Source of the DNA: an uncultured Planctomycetaceae bacterium
GTDB lineage: Bacteria; Planctomycetota; Planctomycetia; Pirellulales; Pirellulaceae
Direction of reading: 5' to 3'
DNA length: 8,274 nucleotides
Assembly (NCBI GenBank): GCA_903927685.1
Contig: CAIYOB010001007.1
Span: 1-8,274 of the forward strand
The stretch's first letter is position 1, and every line of letters begins with the position of its first letter. The notes below the pieces were generated by a model. That model searched no databases. It was not told the DNA's origin and saw only the letters and a list, made by a program, of their open reading frames with translations. Positions 1 through 6,786 of this stretch are shown here, piece after piece. The position numbers and the translations under genes are program-made.

Positions 1-2
1 CT

Positions 3-131
3 CACGAAATAACTTCCCCATTTCGGCTCAGTTCGCTTAACGCCGAGCCGGCAGGCGACGGCGGATCAGCCGGATGCGGCCACCCAGGCCGTCGCCTGCC
101 GGCTGGCGTTCAACGAGGACGCTATTTCGTG
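3..131. repeat. Large imperfect hairpin / MITE-like palindrome
   Basis: This is an inverted repeat read directly from the bases. The outer arms are 3-11 (cacgaaata) and 123-131 (tatttcgtg). The inner arms are 39-62 and 88-110; they include 17 perfectly complementary bases (46-62 against 88-104), then one bulged base at 45, then six more pairs. The inner loop is 63-87. The ends are short and the interior is non-coding, which would suit a small foldback or MITE-like element, a strong bidirectional terminator or a structured intergenic repeat. No target-site duplication can be checked because the element starts two bases from the window edge. Confidence 0.6.
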
Positions 132-192
132 AACGATGCTACGGGGCGCCTCCCCATGTTTCACCGGATTCTGCGCTTGTCGCGGCGGGCAA

Positions 193-252
193 GTAAGCAG
201 TGCCACACGCAGCGTCACGCCCGTTCGTCGTGTTCCGTGTGGCACGGCTTAC
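193..252. repeat. 17-bp inverted repeat (hairpin)
   Basis: The arms are 193-209 (gtaagcagtgccacacg) and 236-252 (cgtgtggcacggcttac). They pair at 16 of 17 positions around a 26-base loop. The hairpin lies between the 5' hairpin element and a possible gene remnant. It could be a terminator-like structure, since the remnant at 307-447 on the minus strand would be transcribed toward it, or another dispersed palindrome. No T-tract follows on either strand, so a classical Rho-independent terminator is not supported. Confidence 0.5.
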
Positions 253-306
253 TCACACACCGCCACACACGGCGACCTTGGAAAGGGACGGTCACCGGCG
301 TGCGAG

Positions 307-447
307 TCAGCCGTGCTGGGTTCGCGGGGCTTGGCCGAGCAGCCTGTACGCCCGTTCCACGCGGTCTGAGTCGCTTCCGACGAACGTGACCTTGATCTCC
401 TCCCTCCAGCGGCCGTGATCGCAGCCAGCGATGATGCTGCAGCGTCT
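307..447 (-). pseudogene. Possible 3' remnant of an unrecognised gene
   Basis: I do not recognise this protein. The minus-strand frame ending in TGA at 307 reads ...CDHGRWREEIKVTFVGSDSD and then RVERAYRLLGQAPRTQHG. Over about 45 codons the third positions are almost all G or C and the composition looks like a normal charged protein, unlike the Arg/Pro/Ser-rich shadow translations around it. Upstream (above about 447) the frame becomes low-complexity and runs into the dispersed repeat at 476-575. One reading is a gene whose 5' part has been lost or replaced by repeat DNA. No start codon or ribosome binding site is visible. It could still be a chance open stretch in GC-rich DNA. Confidence 0.28.
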
Positions 448-475
448 CCGCCCCCCGCGGCCGCAAGCGGCGTCC

Positions 476-575
476 TGAACCCGGAGGGTTCCCAGAAGGT
501 AGCCGGTGGTCGAGCGCAGCGACACCACCGGACTCCGTGGCCCCCAACAGCTTCCGCACGCCGGAGGCGTGCCAG
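476..575. repeat. Dispersed 100-bp repeat, copy A
   Basis: The reverse complement of these 100 bases aligns without gaps to 7651-7750, with about 13 differences counted by hand. It carries an internal short inverted repeat (503-510 against 524-531, ccggtggt/accaccgg) and a 17-base palindrome at 556-572 (gcacgccggaggcgtgc). The open frames crossing it (for example the minus frame reading VAALDHRLPSGNPPG) arise from the repeat and recur at the other copy. I do not count them as genes. Confidence 0.75.
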
Positions 576-694
576 ACGAACAACGTCCGGCGCGTGCTCG
601 TCGCAGGTGCGGGCCGAACTCCTCGGCCCCGTGTCCCGTCTTCTGCCCCCCCGTGGTTGACCGCCTGCACTCCCGGGCTGGGACCAATGCCCTC

Positions 695-939
695 AGCCGA
701 CTTCAGTCGGCTCCAGGTTTGCCACCAGCTTCAGCTGGTGGGCGGCCCTGCCGGGAGTCCTCCGTTAGCCGGCTTCAGCCGGACTTCACCAGGTCTTCAG
801 ACATTCGCCTGCCCTGGTCTGCGGTTTGGTTGAAACCTCGGATCGAGAAGCCCGGCTGAAGCCGGCTCGTTGGTTGGGGGGGCAGCCCGCGGTCCACCAG
901 CTGAAGCTGGTGGCAGACCGGGTGTCGGCTGAAGCCGAC
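695..939. repeat. Foldback element of six nested palindromes
   Basis: Two 88-bp arms, 695-782 and 852-939, are inverted imperfect copies of each other around a 69-bp centre. Each arm holds three short palindromes in the same order and at the same spacing. The left arm has 695-712 (agccgacttcagtcggct), 722-741 (ccaccagcttcagctggtgg) and 769-782 (ccggcttcagccgg). The right arm has the matching 852-865, 894-913 and 924-939 with the complementary core. Every palindrome has the core CTTCAG on the left and CTGAAG on the right, so the arms can pair with each other or each palindrome can fold alone. No gene is supported within it. Confidence 0.8.
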
Positions 940-1055
940 AAGTTCGGGGCAAGCAAACGGGACAGGTCTAATTGTTTGCACTAAATCGGACCTGTTCTGT
1001 CTTCTGCCCGCCACTCTTTCTGCCGTCAAGCCGTGACTTCACTGCCCGCACACGA
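940..1055. other. Intergenic stretch with small inverted repeats
   Basis: No gene is supported. Two short overlapping inverted repeats are visible: gcaaac at 953-958 against gtttgc at 974-979, and acaggtc at 962-968 against gacctgt at 989-995. They could form mutually exclusive hairpins. The stretch is more AT-rich than its surroundings and directly follows the foldback element, so it may be an outer remnant of the same insertion. Confidence 0.3.
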
Positions 1056-1364
1056 TCATGCCAGGCTTTCAACTTCGGGCTTTCGAGGGCACGAAGTTCT
1101 TTTTTTCGTTTCCTCTAGTCTTCCTCCCTCGAAGAGTAGAATGGCGTGATACAGACGATTGGCGGGCTGCTGCGATGTTGATTTCGGCATCAAAGAAAAC
1201 GCCCGCAAGAGATCCCCGTCGGTGCGCCACGCATCCAGAACTGGGAGGCAGGTCTTGCAGACGGCATCAATGAACGACTTTCGAATTGTCTCGGTCTCGG
1301 AATCGCTCATGCCGTCAGTCAGGCACCACCACAGGTCTGTGGCCTCGGTCGCGAAACAAGCCAA
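1056..1364 (-). CDS. Hypothetical protein, possibly 5'-truncated
   Basis: I do not recognise this protein. From a TTG at 1364 it would be 102 residues: acidic and helical-looking in the first two thirds (ATEATDLWWCLTDGMSDSET, then TETIRKSFIDAV), with four cysteines, and ending in a Lys/Arg-rich tail. The composition is balanced and the codons are less GC-biased than those of neighbouring genes, which suggests a real but atypical or transferred gene. The frame stays open upstream to about 1482 with plausible protein sequence just before the TTG (IEECCPAVRIGQI). There is no ATG or GTG there, so the true 5' end may be lost. If TTG is the start, AGGA lies about 11 bases upstream. It is flanked by repeat DNA on the 3' side and by ygiQ upstream. 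Confidence 0.45.
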   Translation of the reverse strand: MACFATEATDLWWCLTDGMSDSETETIRKSFIDAVCKTCLPVLDAWRTDGDLLRAFSLMPKSTSQQPANRLYHAILLFEGGRLEETKKRTSCPRKPEVESLA

Positions 1365-1446
1365 AATCTGCCCAATCCTAACTGCGGGACAGCATTCCTC
1401 GATTGAAAGGGTTATAGATAGAAGACGAGGTGAGAGATTGGGGGGG

Positions 1447-1461
1447 CCGGCGAATCGCCGG
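1447..1461 (-). terminator. Hairpin just after the ygiQ stop
   Basis: The sequence ccggcga-a-tcgccgg is a perfect 7-bp stem with a one-base centre, 20 bases beyond the ygiQ stop codon in the direction of transcription. It is GC-rich and followed on that strand by a run of C rather than T. It would therefore be a non-canonical terminator or an mRNA 3'-end stabiliser at best. Confidence 0.35.
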
Positions 1462-1481
1462 TGGCGTCCTGGTCGAACCGC

Positions 1482-3497
1482 TCACGTCGCCCGGCCCGGG
1501 CGATACCCCGGGCCCGGCTTGCGGCGCGATTCTTTGCGCGTGCCCTTTTTCTTTTTCTCGTCGGCGGGCGGAGGGACGTCATCGCCGCGAAAGCGCCGGT
1601 TGGCGTCGGCGCGGCGGGCCTCGATCGCCTCGCGCGGCGGCTGGGCCGGAATCAGGCAGTCGCAGCCGTTGCCGATCAAGTCCTGGCGTCCCGCTTGACG
1701 CAGCGCCTCGCGGACCTCGAAGTAATTCTCCGGCTTGAAGAACTGCATCAGAGCCCGCTGCGCCTTGCGGTCCCGCAAGGCTCGGGCGACGTGCACGGGC
1801 TGTTTGGTGAAGGGATCCAGGCCCGTGTAGTACATGGCCGTCGCCACGTCGAACGGAGCCGGAATGAAGTCCTGGACTTGGTCCGGCCGGTAACCGTGGC
1901 GTTTCAGGAACACCGCCAGATCGATCATCGCGTCCAGGTTGCTGCCGGGATGGCTGGCGATGAAGTACGGCACCAGGTACTGCTTCTTGCCCGCCTGGGC
2001 CGACTCGGCGTTGAACACCTCGGTGAATTTCTCAAAATCATCGATGCCGGGTTTGCGCATTTTGTTCAGCACGTCCGGGTCCGTGTGTTCGGGGGCAACC
2101 TTCAGCCGTCCGCCGACGTGGTGTCGGACCAGTTCCCGCATGTACTCGGGCGACCGCCGCGCCAGGTCCATCCGGATCCCGCTGGCCACTAGCACCTTCT
2201 TGATCCCCGGCGTCTGCCGCGCTGCACGCATCAGGTCGAGCAGCGGGCCATGATCGGTTCCCAGCAGCCGGCAAATGGTCGGATGCACGCACGACTGCCG
2301 CCGGCACACGGCCTCGACTTCCGGACGCGTGCACTGCATTTGGTACATATTGGCAGTCGGACCGCCCAGATCGCTGACGACGCCGGTAAAGTCCTCGGCC
2401 TTGGTCATCTCGCGGACCTCGGCCAGCACGGATTCCTTGCTCCGCGACTGGATGATCCGCCCCTGGTGGGCGGTGATCGAACAGAACGTACAGCCGCCGA
2501 AGCAGCCGCGCATGATCGTGACCGAATCCTTGATCATCGCATAGGCCGGGATCGGTTCGGTGTACGTCGGGTGGGGCCGGCGGGTATACGGCAAGCCGTA
2601 GATTTTGTCCATCGCCGCCTGCGACACGGGCAGGGCCGGTGGGTTCACCACCACCGCCTGCCGATCGTGCCACTGGACCAAGCGCCGGGCGTTGTACGGA
2701 TTCGTCTCGTTGTGGATCAGCCTGGTGGCTTCGGCAAACGCCGGCTTGTCGTCTCGGACCTGTTCGAAGCTCGGCAGCACCAGCGAGTCGGCGGGAGGCG
2801 ACTCGGAGGCTCCCATTGCATACGCCACGCCGCGCAGGTCGCGGAGGTCTCGCACGCCTTGCCCGGCGGCCAAGCGGCGGGCGATCTCGATGATCGTCTC
2901 CTCGCCCATCCCATAGGCCACCAGGTCCGCGCGGCAATCCAGCAGGATCGAGCGGCGCACCTTGTCGCTCCAGTAGTCGTAGTGCGCCAACCTGCGCAGG
3001 GACGCCTCGACGCCGCCCGCAATGATCGGCACGCCCTTGTACGCTTCCCGGGCCCGCTGGCAGTAGGCCAGCGTGGCCCGATCGGGCCGCAAGCCGATCC
3101 GGCCGCCCGGCGAGTATGCGTCGCTGTTGCGGACCTTGCGGTTGGCCGTGTAGTGGTTGATCATCGAGTCCATGTTGCCGGCGCTGATCGCAAAGAACAG
3201 CCGCGGCCGGCCGAACTGGCGCCAGGCGTCGCAAGTCCGCCAGTCCGGCTGGCTGACCAGGCCCACGCGAAAACCGGCCGCTTCGAGCACGCGGCTCAAG
3301 ATGGCCATCGCAAAGCTGGGGTGGTCGATGTACGCATCGCCCGTGACGAACACGACATCGACTTCGTCCCAGCCGCGGGCGCGCATTTCCTGGGCCGTCA
3401 GCGGCAGCGGCTGCGCTGACGAACCGCCCAGGTCCAGCGACGACAAGGCGTCCGCCCTCGGGCACGGGCTGGGGTCGTTTAGGATCGGCAAGTTCAT
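1482..3497 (-). CDS. ygiQ: YgiQ-family radical SAM protein
   Basis: From the ATG at 3497 this is 671 residues, slightly shorter than the Escherichia coli protein (about 740). The N-terminal half carries family signatures such as [36 protein letters not shown] and [20 protein letters not shown]. The radical SAM motif CFGGCTFC (Cys332, 336 and 339, CxxxCxxC) should hold the [4Fe-4S] cluster that cleaves S-adenosylmethionine. It is followed by [13 protein letters not shown] and [11 protein letters not shown] motifs and a C-terminal YgiQ domain. Cys389, 398, 403 and 409 form a second cysteine group also present in the E. coli protein as I remember it. The substrate is not known to me. The Lys/Arg-rich tail ([13 protein letters not shown]) is probably disordered. 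A GTG six codons upstream (3515) is possible; neither start has a clear Shine-Dalgarno sequence. It appears to be transcribed alone. Confidence 0.95.
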   Translation of the reverse strand: MNLPILNDPSPCPRADALSSLDLGGSSAQPLPLTAQEMRARGWDEVDVVFVTGDAYIDHPSFAMAILSRVLEAAGFRVGLVSQPDWRTCDAWRQFGRPRLFFAISAGNMDSMINHYTANRKVRNSDAYSPGGRIGLRPDRATLAYCQRAREAYKGVPIIAGGVEASLRRLAHYDYWSDKVRRSILLDCRADLVAYGMGEETIIEIARRLAAGQGVRDLRDLRGVAYAMGASESPPADSLVLPSFEQVRDDKPAFAEATRLIHNETNPYNARRLVQWHDRQAVVVNPPALPVSQAAMDKIYGLPYTRRPHPTYTEPIPAYAMIKDSVTIMRGCFGGCTFCSITAHQGRIIQSRSKESVLAEVREMTKAEDFTGVVSDLGGPTANMYQMQCTRPEVEAVCRRQSCVHPTICRLLGTDHGPLLDLMRAARQTPGIKKVLVASGIRMDLARRSPEYMRELVRHHVGGRLKVAPEHTDPDVLNKMRKPGIDDFEKFTEVFNAESAQAGKKQYLVPYFIASHPGSNLDAMIDLAVFLKRHGYRPDQVQDFIPAPFDVATAMYYTGLDPFTKQPVHVARALRDRKAQRALMQFFKPENYFEVREALRQAGRQDLIGNGCDCLIPAQPPREAIEARRADANRRFRGDDVPPPADEKKKKGTRKESRRKPGPGYRPGRAT

Positions 3498-3532
3498 AAG
3501 CGAGGGCACGCGCACGGGTTAGTCGTTTCGGG

Positions 3533-3560
3533 TCGGCGACGCCGCCGGCGGCGTCGCCGA
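3533..3560. promoter_or_regulatory. 28-bp perfect palindrome upstream of ygiQ
   Basis: Bases 3533-3560 are a perfect 28-bp inverted repeat with no spacer: tcggcgacgccgcc followed by its exact complement. It lies 36 bases upstream of the ygiQ ATG. Its far end is one base from an exact TATAAT box, so it covers the predicted transcription start. It could be an operator for a dimeric repressor or a 5' mRNA hairpin. A GC-rich extragenic palindrome is the alternative. Confidence 0.6.
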
Positions 3561-3561
3561 G

Positions 3562-3567
3562 ATTATA
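3562..3567 (-). promoter_or_regulatory. Predicted -10 box for ygiQ
   Basis: The minus strand reads TATAAT exactly, set in otherwise very GC-rich DNA 65 bases upstream of the ygiQ ATG. No good -35 box lies 16-18 bases upstream (TCGCCG at 17). The promoter would be either weak or activator-dependent. Transcription would start about at 3555, inside the palindrome. Confidence 0.45.
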
Positions 3568-3604
3568 GGAGCGCGAGGCCCGCGCGGCGAGCGTGCCACG
3601 GGAC

Positions 3605-3641
3605 GCCGAATGACCCGCCGGGCAAGCCGGCGGGATTCGGC
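3605..3641 (-). terminator. Hairpin after the CAP/dockerin gene
   Basis: The arms gccgaat + cccgccgg (3605-3611, 3614-3621) pair with ccggcggg + attcggc (3627-3634, 3635-3641). The stem has a two-base bulge at 3612-3613 and a five-base loop. It begins 10 bases beyond the stop codon of the upstream minus-strand gene. A stable 15-bp stem in this position suggests a terminator or 3'-end stabiliser. No T-tract follows, so termination would not be of the classical kind. Confidence 0.5.
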
Positions 3642-3651
3642 GACGGCAGGG

Positions 3652-5319
3652 TCACCGCTCAAGGATGGTGTCGAGGAGCGAATCCAGATCGGCGCCCAGC
3701 AGGTCGTCGACCGCCGCCCGGCTGTCGTCCTCCACGGCCTCTGGGAGGCTGAACTCCCCGACGGCCGAGATTGTCTGCGGTCCGATGGGCATCGCGGCCG
3801 GCCAACTCGGCGTGTCACTTGCAGGGTCCCAGCCAGGCGTGACTGCCGTGGAATTCTGGGTGGTATTGGACGCGTCGAGAACGGTCATCGCCGCCGCAGG
3901 AAGAGGAACGACTTCGCTGCCGCCGTCGCCGCTCGCCTCGCCTTCGCCTTCGGCATGCCGGTTCATACAGTTGATGACGGCCAGCACGTCGCGCGCATCC
4001 TCGACTCCGTCGCCCGTGACATCCCAGTAGGACGGAGGGAATTCGGCCTGGACAGACGGCACGGGCAGGACGCGTGGTTGATGCGTGTTCAGGTGGTTGA
4101 CTAGCAGCAGTGCGTCGTAGGCCCCCACTTCGTGGTCCGCGTTCACGTCCGCTGCTCGGACAGGATTCCGCCAGGGACGGTCGGCCAAGTCGATCACTGC
4201 CACCAGCACGCGGGCCACCGGCGACCACTCGCCGCCGGCACTCTGCAGCCGATAGCGGAACTCGTCGGGGCCCATGTGACCGAGCTGGGGCGAATAGGTG
4301 ACGAGCCCGGTGAAAGCGTCGACCCGGACGGTGCCGGCGCCGGGCGGAGTGACGACCTCGATTCCGACTGGATTCCACGCGAGACTTCCGGAGTCGTTCT
4401 GGAGCACGTCGATCACCACGGCAGTGTCTTTCTCGGCCAGCGCGCGATCATCCCGCGCCACCGGCGGCCCCGGCTCGGCATAGGGCTCGACAAAGTCAGC
4501 CTTGACGTTCACCGTCCCCACCAAGACGTCGCCGAGCTGCATGGGACTGGCCAGCTCGCCGCCTGCGGCCGTCAAGTCGTACGTGCCGCTGGGCACCTGC
4601 AGCGCATATCCGCCGCTGGGCCCGGTCGTGGTCGAGTAGGTGGCGCCGGTGGTCCGCGAGGTCGCGGTGATGGTGACGCCGTCCAAGCCCTCGCCGACCG
4701 TAAAGAACTCGTCCGCCACGAACTGATCGGAGAACGCCACGCCGGTCAGAAAGGGACTGCCCAGTCGCGTCGCGAAGACCTCGGTGACGTTCACGCCCCA
4801 CGAGTCCCGCGCGCGCACGCCGACGCCGATTTCCCGGTAGCTGGTGCTGAGCAGATTGAGCCGGTGTCCCGCACTGCCGAACAGCACATCGTGCGCATCG
4901 GACGCGGACAGATGGAGCGCAATGTTCTCGGCCCATGCCCGGGCCGGATAGCCGACGGCAGCGATCCGGTCTCCCGGGGTCTTGCCGCTGGGGTTCACGT
5001 GGTCGAAGAAGTCCCGATCGATCATGTCCTGGCTATGCGCGCCCGCGGCATTGATCAGCAACTGGTTCGGCGCCAGCGGAGGCTTGGGGGCCGCCGAGAT
5101 CGTCCCGGGGTTCAAGCCATCGTTCAAGCCGACTCCCAGCCGAACCGCTTCGGCCGCCGGATCGGCGCGCGCCCGGTTCATCAGTTCGAGCAGCAACTGC
5201 TCGTCGTCCGACATTGCAATTGCGGCGAGGAGACAGCGCGGCTCGAGACGTTCGAGAGTCGGCTTTCGGCAGATGGGGAGCAATTGAGACAGGGAGGCGA
5301 TAGACGGTGTGCGCGGCAT
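3652..5319 (-). CDS. Exported CAP/SCP-domain protein with dockerin
   Basis: The protein has 555 residues. Residues 22-33 read LERLEPRCLLAA, the LExRxLLA motif near the N-terminus of many planctomycete exported proteins; there is no long hydrophobic signal core. Residues about 40-185 form a CAP/SCP domain (LLELMNRARADP, AHSQDM with His95, FFDH with His107, AENIAL with Glu131, GHRLNLL with His152, EIGVGV). Residues about 190-275 resemble an SdrB/carboxypeptidase-regulatory-like beta fold (FLTGVAFSD, GEGLDGVTITA, GGYALQVPSGTYDL). Residues about 286-376 are an Ig/cadherin-like repeat (DVLQNDSG, GLVTYSPQLGHMGPDEFRYR). Residues about 385-455 are a type I dockerin with two calcium-loop repeats (ADVNADHEVGAYDALLLVNH and DVTGDGVEDARDVLAVINCM). 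An acidic tail ends in an amphipathic-looking helix (VDDLLGADLDSLLDTIL). The likely location is the cell surface or outside. Molecular function is unknown; enzymatic activity is not implied. Only a weak GGGAT lies before the start. Confidence 0.92.
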   Translation of the reverse strand: MPRTPSIASLSQLLPICRKPTLERLEPRCLLAAIAMSDDEQLLLELMNRARADPAAEAVRLGVGLNDGLNPGTISAAPKPPLAPNQLLINAAGAHSQDMIDRDFFDHVNPSGKTPGDRIAAVGYPARAWAENIALHLSASDAHDVLFGSAGHRLNLLSTSYREIGVGVRARDSWGVNVTEVFATRLGSPFLTGVAFSDQFVADEFFTVGEGLDGVTITATSRTTGATYSTTTGPSGGYALQVPSGTYDLTAAGGELASPMQLGDVLVGTVNVKADFVEPYAEPGPPVARDDRALAEKDTAVVIDVLQNDSGSLAWNPVGIEVVTPPGAGTVRVDAFTGLVTYSPQLGHMGPDEFRYRLQSAGGEWSPVARVLVAVIDLADRPWRNPVRAADVNADHEVGAYDALLLVNHLNTHQPRVLPVPSVQAEFPPSYWDVTGDGVEDARDVLAVINCMNRHAEGEGEASGDGGSEVVPLPAAAMTVLDASNTTQNSTAVTPGWDPASDTPSWPAAMPIGPQTISAVGEFSLPEAVEDDSRAAVDDLLGADLDSLLDTILER

Positions 5320-5417
5320 GGCGTATCCCGTGGGTAAGGGTGAAAGAAAGATAGAAAGAATGAATGCCAGGATTGACTGCGCGATTGAGACGAAGGCTGG
5401 AAAAAAGAAGTGGGAGG
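5320..5417 (-). other. Predicted 5' UTR of the CAP/dockerin gene
   Basis: Purine-rich on the plus strand (gaaagaaagatagaaagaat around 5341-5360), this is pyrimidine-rich in the transcript. There is no strong Shine-Dalgarno sequence; the only candidate is GGGAT about 6-10 bases before the ATG. Open frames here are extensions of shadow frames. Confidence 0.3.
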
Positions 5418-5446
5418 ATTCTAGATCGAAAAGCCCCCCGTCGCAA
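5418..5446 (-). promoter_or_regulatory. Predicted sigma70-like promoter of the CAP gene
   Basis: On the minus strand, TTGCGA (5441-5446) and TAGAAT (5418-5423) are separated by exactly 17 bases. They match four and five of six consensus positions (TTGACA, TATAAT). Transcription would start near 5410, giving a leader of about 90 bases before the ATG at 5319. The spacing and orientation fit, but it has been found by eye only. Confidence 0.4.
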
Positions 5447-5831
5447 ATGCCAATATGCCCCGCAAGAAGGATTCAGGCCCACATACAGAGATCTTCATGT
5501 CCACTTATCCGTGCTGGAGTTTTACGAAAGAAGTGACTGAGCAACATGGTTGCGTCGCAGAATAGCGGGGCTGTGGGGGTGCGGACAATCGGCAAATACC
5601 CCGACAAGCTGCCGGGAAAAAGTCTGTTCCCGACGGGGACAAATCCTGAGCGGAGCTGTCCGCTTCGGACGGGACATGGAGGGCGGGACCAGGCGGCTTG
5701 GGGGCGCCGTGAGCGGCATCAAGGCCGATTTCTCAGCTGGACTCGCGCCGGATGGTGTCGCGCCGGGTGGCCTGCCGAACAAGTTGCCCACGGATGGCAA
5801 GGCCGGCCCCCTTCGCAAACTTCGCCACGGC
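5447..5831. other. Intergenic stretch without a supported gene
   Basis: I see no convincing gene. Minus-strand frames stay open but have repeat-like, Pro/Arg-rich translations with no ribosome binding site. A 13-base palindrome, gtccg-ctt-cggac, lies at 5658-5670. The sequence between about 5500 and 5660 is less GC-rich and has mixed composition, like a fragment of a dispersed repeat or dead gene. No terminator is evident after the HEAT-repeat gene, which ends at 5832. Confidence 0.35.
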
Positions 5832-6542
5832 TCATTGCGCCCTGGGAAGGGCGATCTCGACCGCGTCGCCCACCAGGACGACCTCGCGCCCGGTGAACCG
5901 CACGACGAGCAGCCAGTGCCGCAGATCGCGAGCCAAGTCGGCGTCGTCCGCTCGGCAGCTGGCGATGCCGTACCAAGTGCCCAGGGTCAGCTGGTCCGCG
6001 CCGCCCGGTGACGAGCCGAGACGATCGAGCAGATCCATGAGCCGGGTAGCGACAAACGCCGGGTCCAGCGCGTCGATGGCCCGCGCAGCCGTGCCGACGG
6101 TGACCGGATCGGGATCGCCCAACGTCTTGAACAGGTCGGGCAGAGCGTCTCGACCGGCGTCTCCCATCGCACGCAGGCAGTCAGCCGCGGCTGTGCGAGC
6201 GAACGGTGTGCCCTCGGCCAGCAGGCGACGCACTTCGAGCAAAGCGGGTGCGCTGGCGGGACCGATCCGCGTCAGTGCTGCCAGGATTCGCAGTTGGGCA
6301 AGCTCACCGGCGGTGGGCAAGTGTTGAACCAGCGCCGGAACCGCTTCTGCTGCCCGCGCGGCCAGGGCGCTGGAGACAGAAGCGACCTCTTCGCCAAATG
6401 CGTCGCGGCTCGTCAGCACGTGGACCAGATCCGCCACGGGAACGGCAGCCTGCTGCTGGGCGACGGCGGCTGACGTCAGGCCGGTGACAAGACCCGCGGC
6501 GGCCAAGGCGATGGACAGGCAGAGGACGAGTTGGTGAAACAT
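5832..6542 (-). CDS. Exported HEAT-repeat protein
   Basis: The protein has 236 residues from the ATG at 6542. The frame extends 31 codons further upstream, but a strong Shine-Dalgarno sequence seven bases before this ATG and an immediate signal peptide decide the start. Residues 1-28 are a Sec signal peptide (LVLCLSIALAAAGLVTG core, cleavage probably after AVA28). Residues about 33-170 are Ala/Leu-rich helical pairs with HEAT/PBS-like features: EAVPALVQHLPTAGELAQLR, TPFARTAAADCLRAMGDAGR, DALPDLFKTLGDPDPVTVGT. The last 65 residues (LGTWYGIASC... VVRFTGREVVLVGDAV) look like a mixed or beta-rich domain I do not recognise. HEAT repeats usually bind proteins, so a scaffold role outside the cytoplasm is an inference. 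It is divergent from the broken kinase gene and has no adjacent partner gene. Confidence 0.8.
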   Translation of the reverse strand: MFHQLVLCLSIALAAAGLVTGLTSAAVAQQQAAVPVADLVHVLTSRDAFGEEVASVSSALAARAAEAVPALVQHLPTAGELAQLRILAALTRIGPASAPALLEVRRLLAEGTPFARTAAADCLRAMGDAGRDALPDLFKTLGDPDPVTVGTAARAIDALDPAFVATRLMDLLDRLGSSPGGADQLTLGTWYGIASCRADDADLARDLRHWLLVVRFTGREVVLVGDAVEIALPRAQ

Positions 6543-6549
6543 GATCAAA

Positions 6550-6558
6550 CCCTCCTCC
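6550..6558 (-). promoter_or_regulatory. Strong ribosome binding site that sets the HEAT gene start
   Basis: The minus strand reads GGAGGAGGG, seven bases upstream of the ATG at 6542. This is the best Shine-Dalgarno match in the window. It supports ATG 6542 over the upstream in-frame start at 6635. Confidence 0.75.
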
Positions 6559-6786
6559 AAAGTACGAAACGGGGACGCAAACCACCGAAGAGCACACGGA
6601 ACTGTTGAGGCCGGCGAGTTGACAGTACGCCCCACGATGGTCGTCCATCAAGCTGCCTGCCGATGGCTGTTCACTCCGACGATTGTCGCCCCCCAAAACG
6701 TGAAAAGCAATCGCCCGCACGCGATCCCCTCGAAAGAACAGGGCACTGGGCACGGCTCTTGTCCCTACCCACGTCTTCAGGTCCAA

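Noticed and set aside
506..859. Repeat-borne open frames beginning MVERSDTTG and similar at both repeat copies
   Set aside because: The same peptide arises wherever the dispersed repeat occurs, reads through palindromes, and has no ribosome binding site. It is repeat translation, not a gene.
695..939. CRISPR array
   Set aside because: The short palindromes are not identical direct repeats with equal spacers. They alternate in orientation around a centre, and no cas gene is visible.
953..995. Riboswitch or attenuator from the two overlapping inverted repeats
   Set aside because: The stems are only six or seven bases. No gene begins downstream on either strand at a suitable distance, so only a small repeat remnant is supported.
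2250..3419. 389-residue plus-strand open frame opposite ygiQ
   Set aside because: It lies antisense to a clearly recognised gene. The Arg/Ala/Gly/His-rich translation is typical of the opposite strand of GC-rich coding DNA, with no ribosome binding site.
1482..3515. GTG at 3515 as the start of ygiQ
   Set aside because: It adds only six residues and has no Shine-Dalgarno sequence. The ATG at 3497 is preferred, but the evidence does not settle it.
4132..5337. 401-residue plus-strand open frame opposite the CAP/dockerin gene
   Set aside because: It is antisense to recognised domains, and its composition is that of a shadow frame (Arg, Gly, His, Val rich).
5522..5818. 98-residue minus-strand open frame downstream of the HEAT gene
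   Set aside because: Pro/Arg/Ser-rich translation, no supported start, no recognisable domain. I describe the stretch as intergenic, though a repeat or dead gene fragment remains possible.
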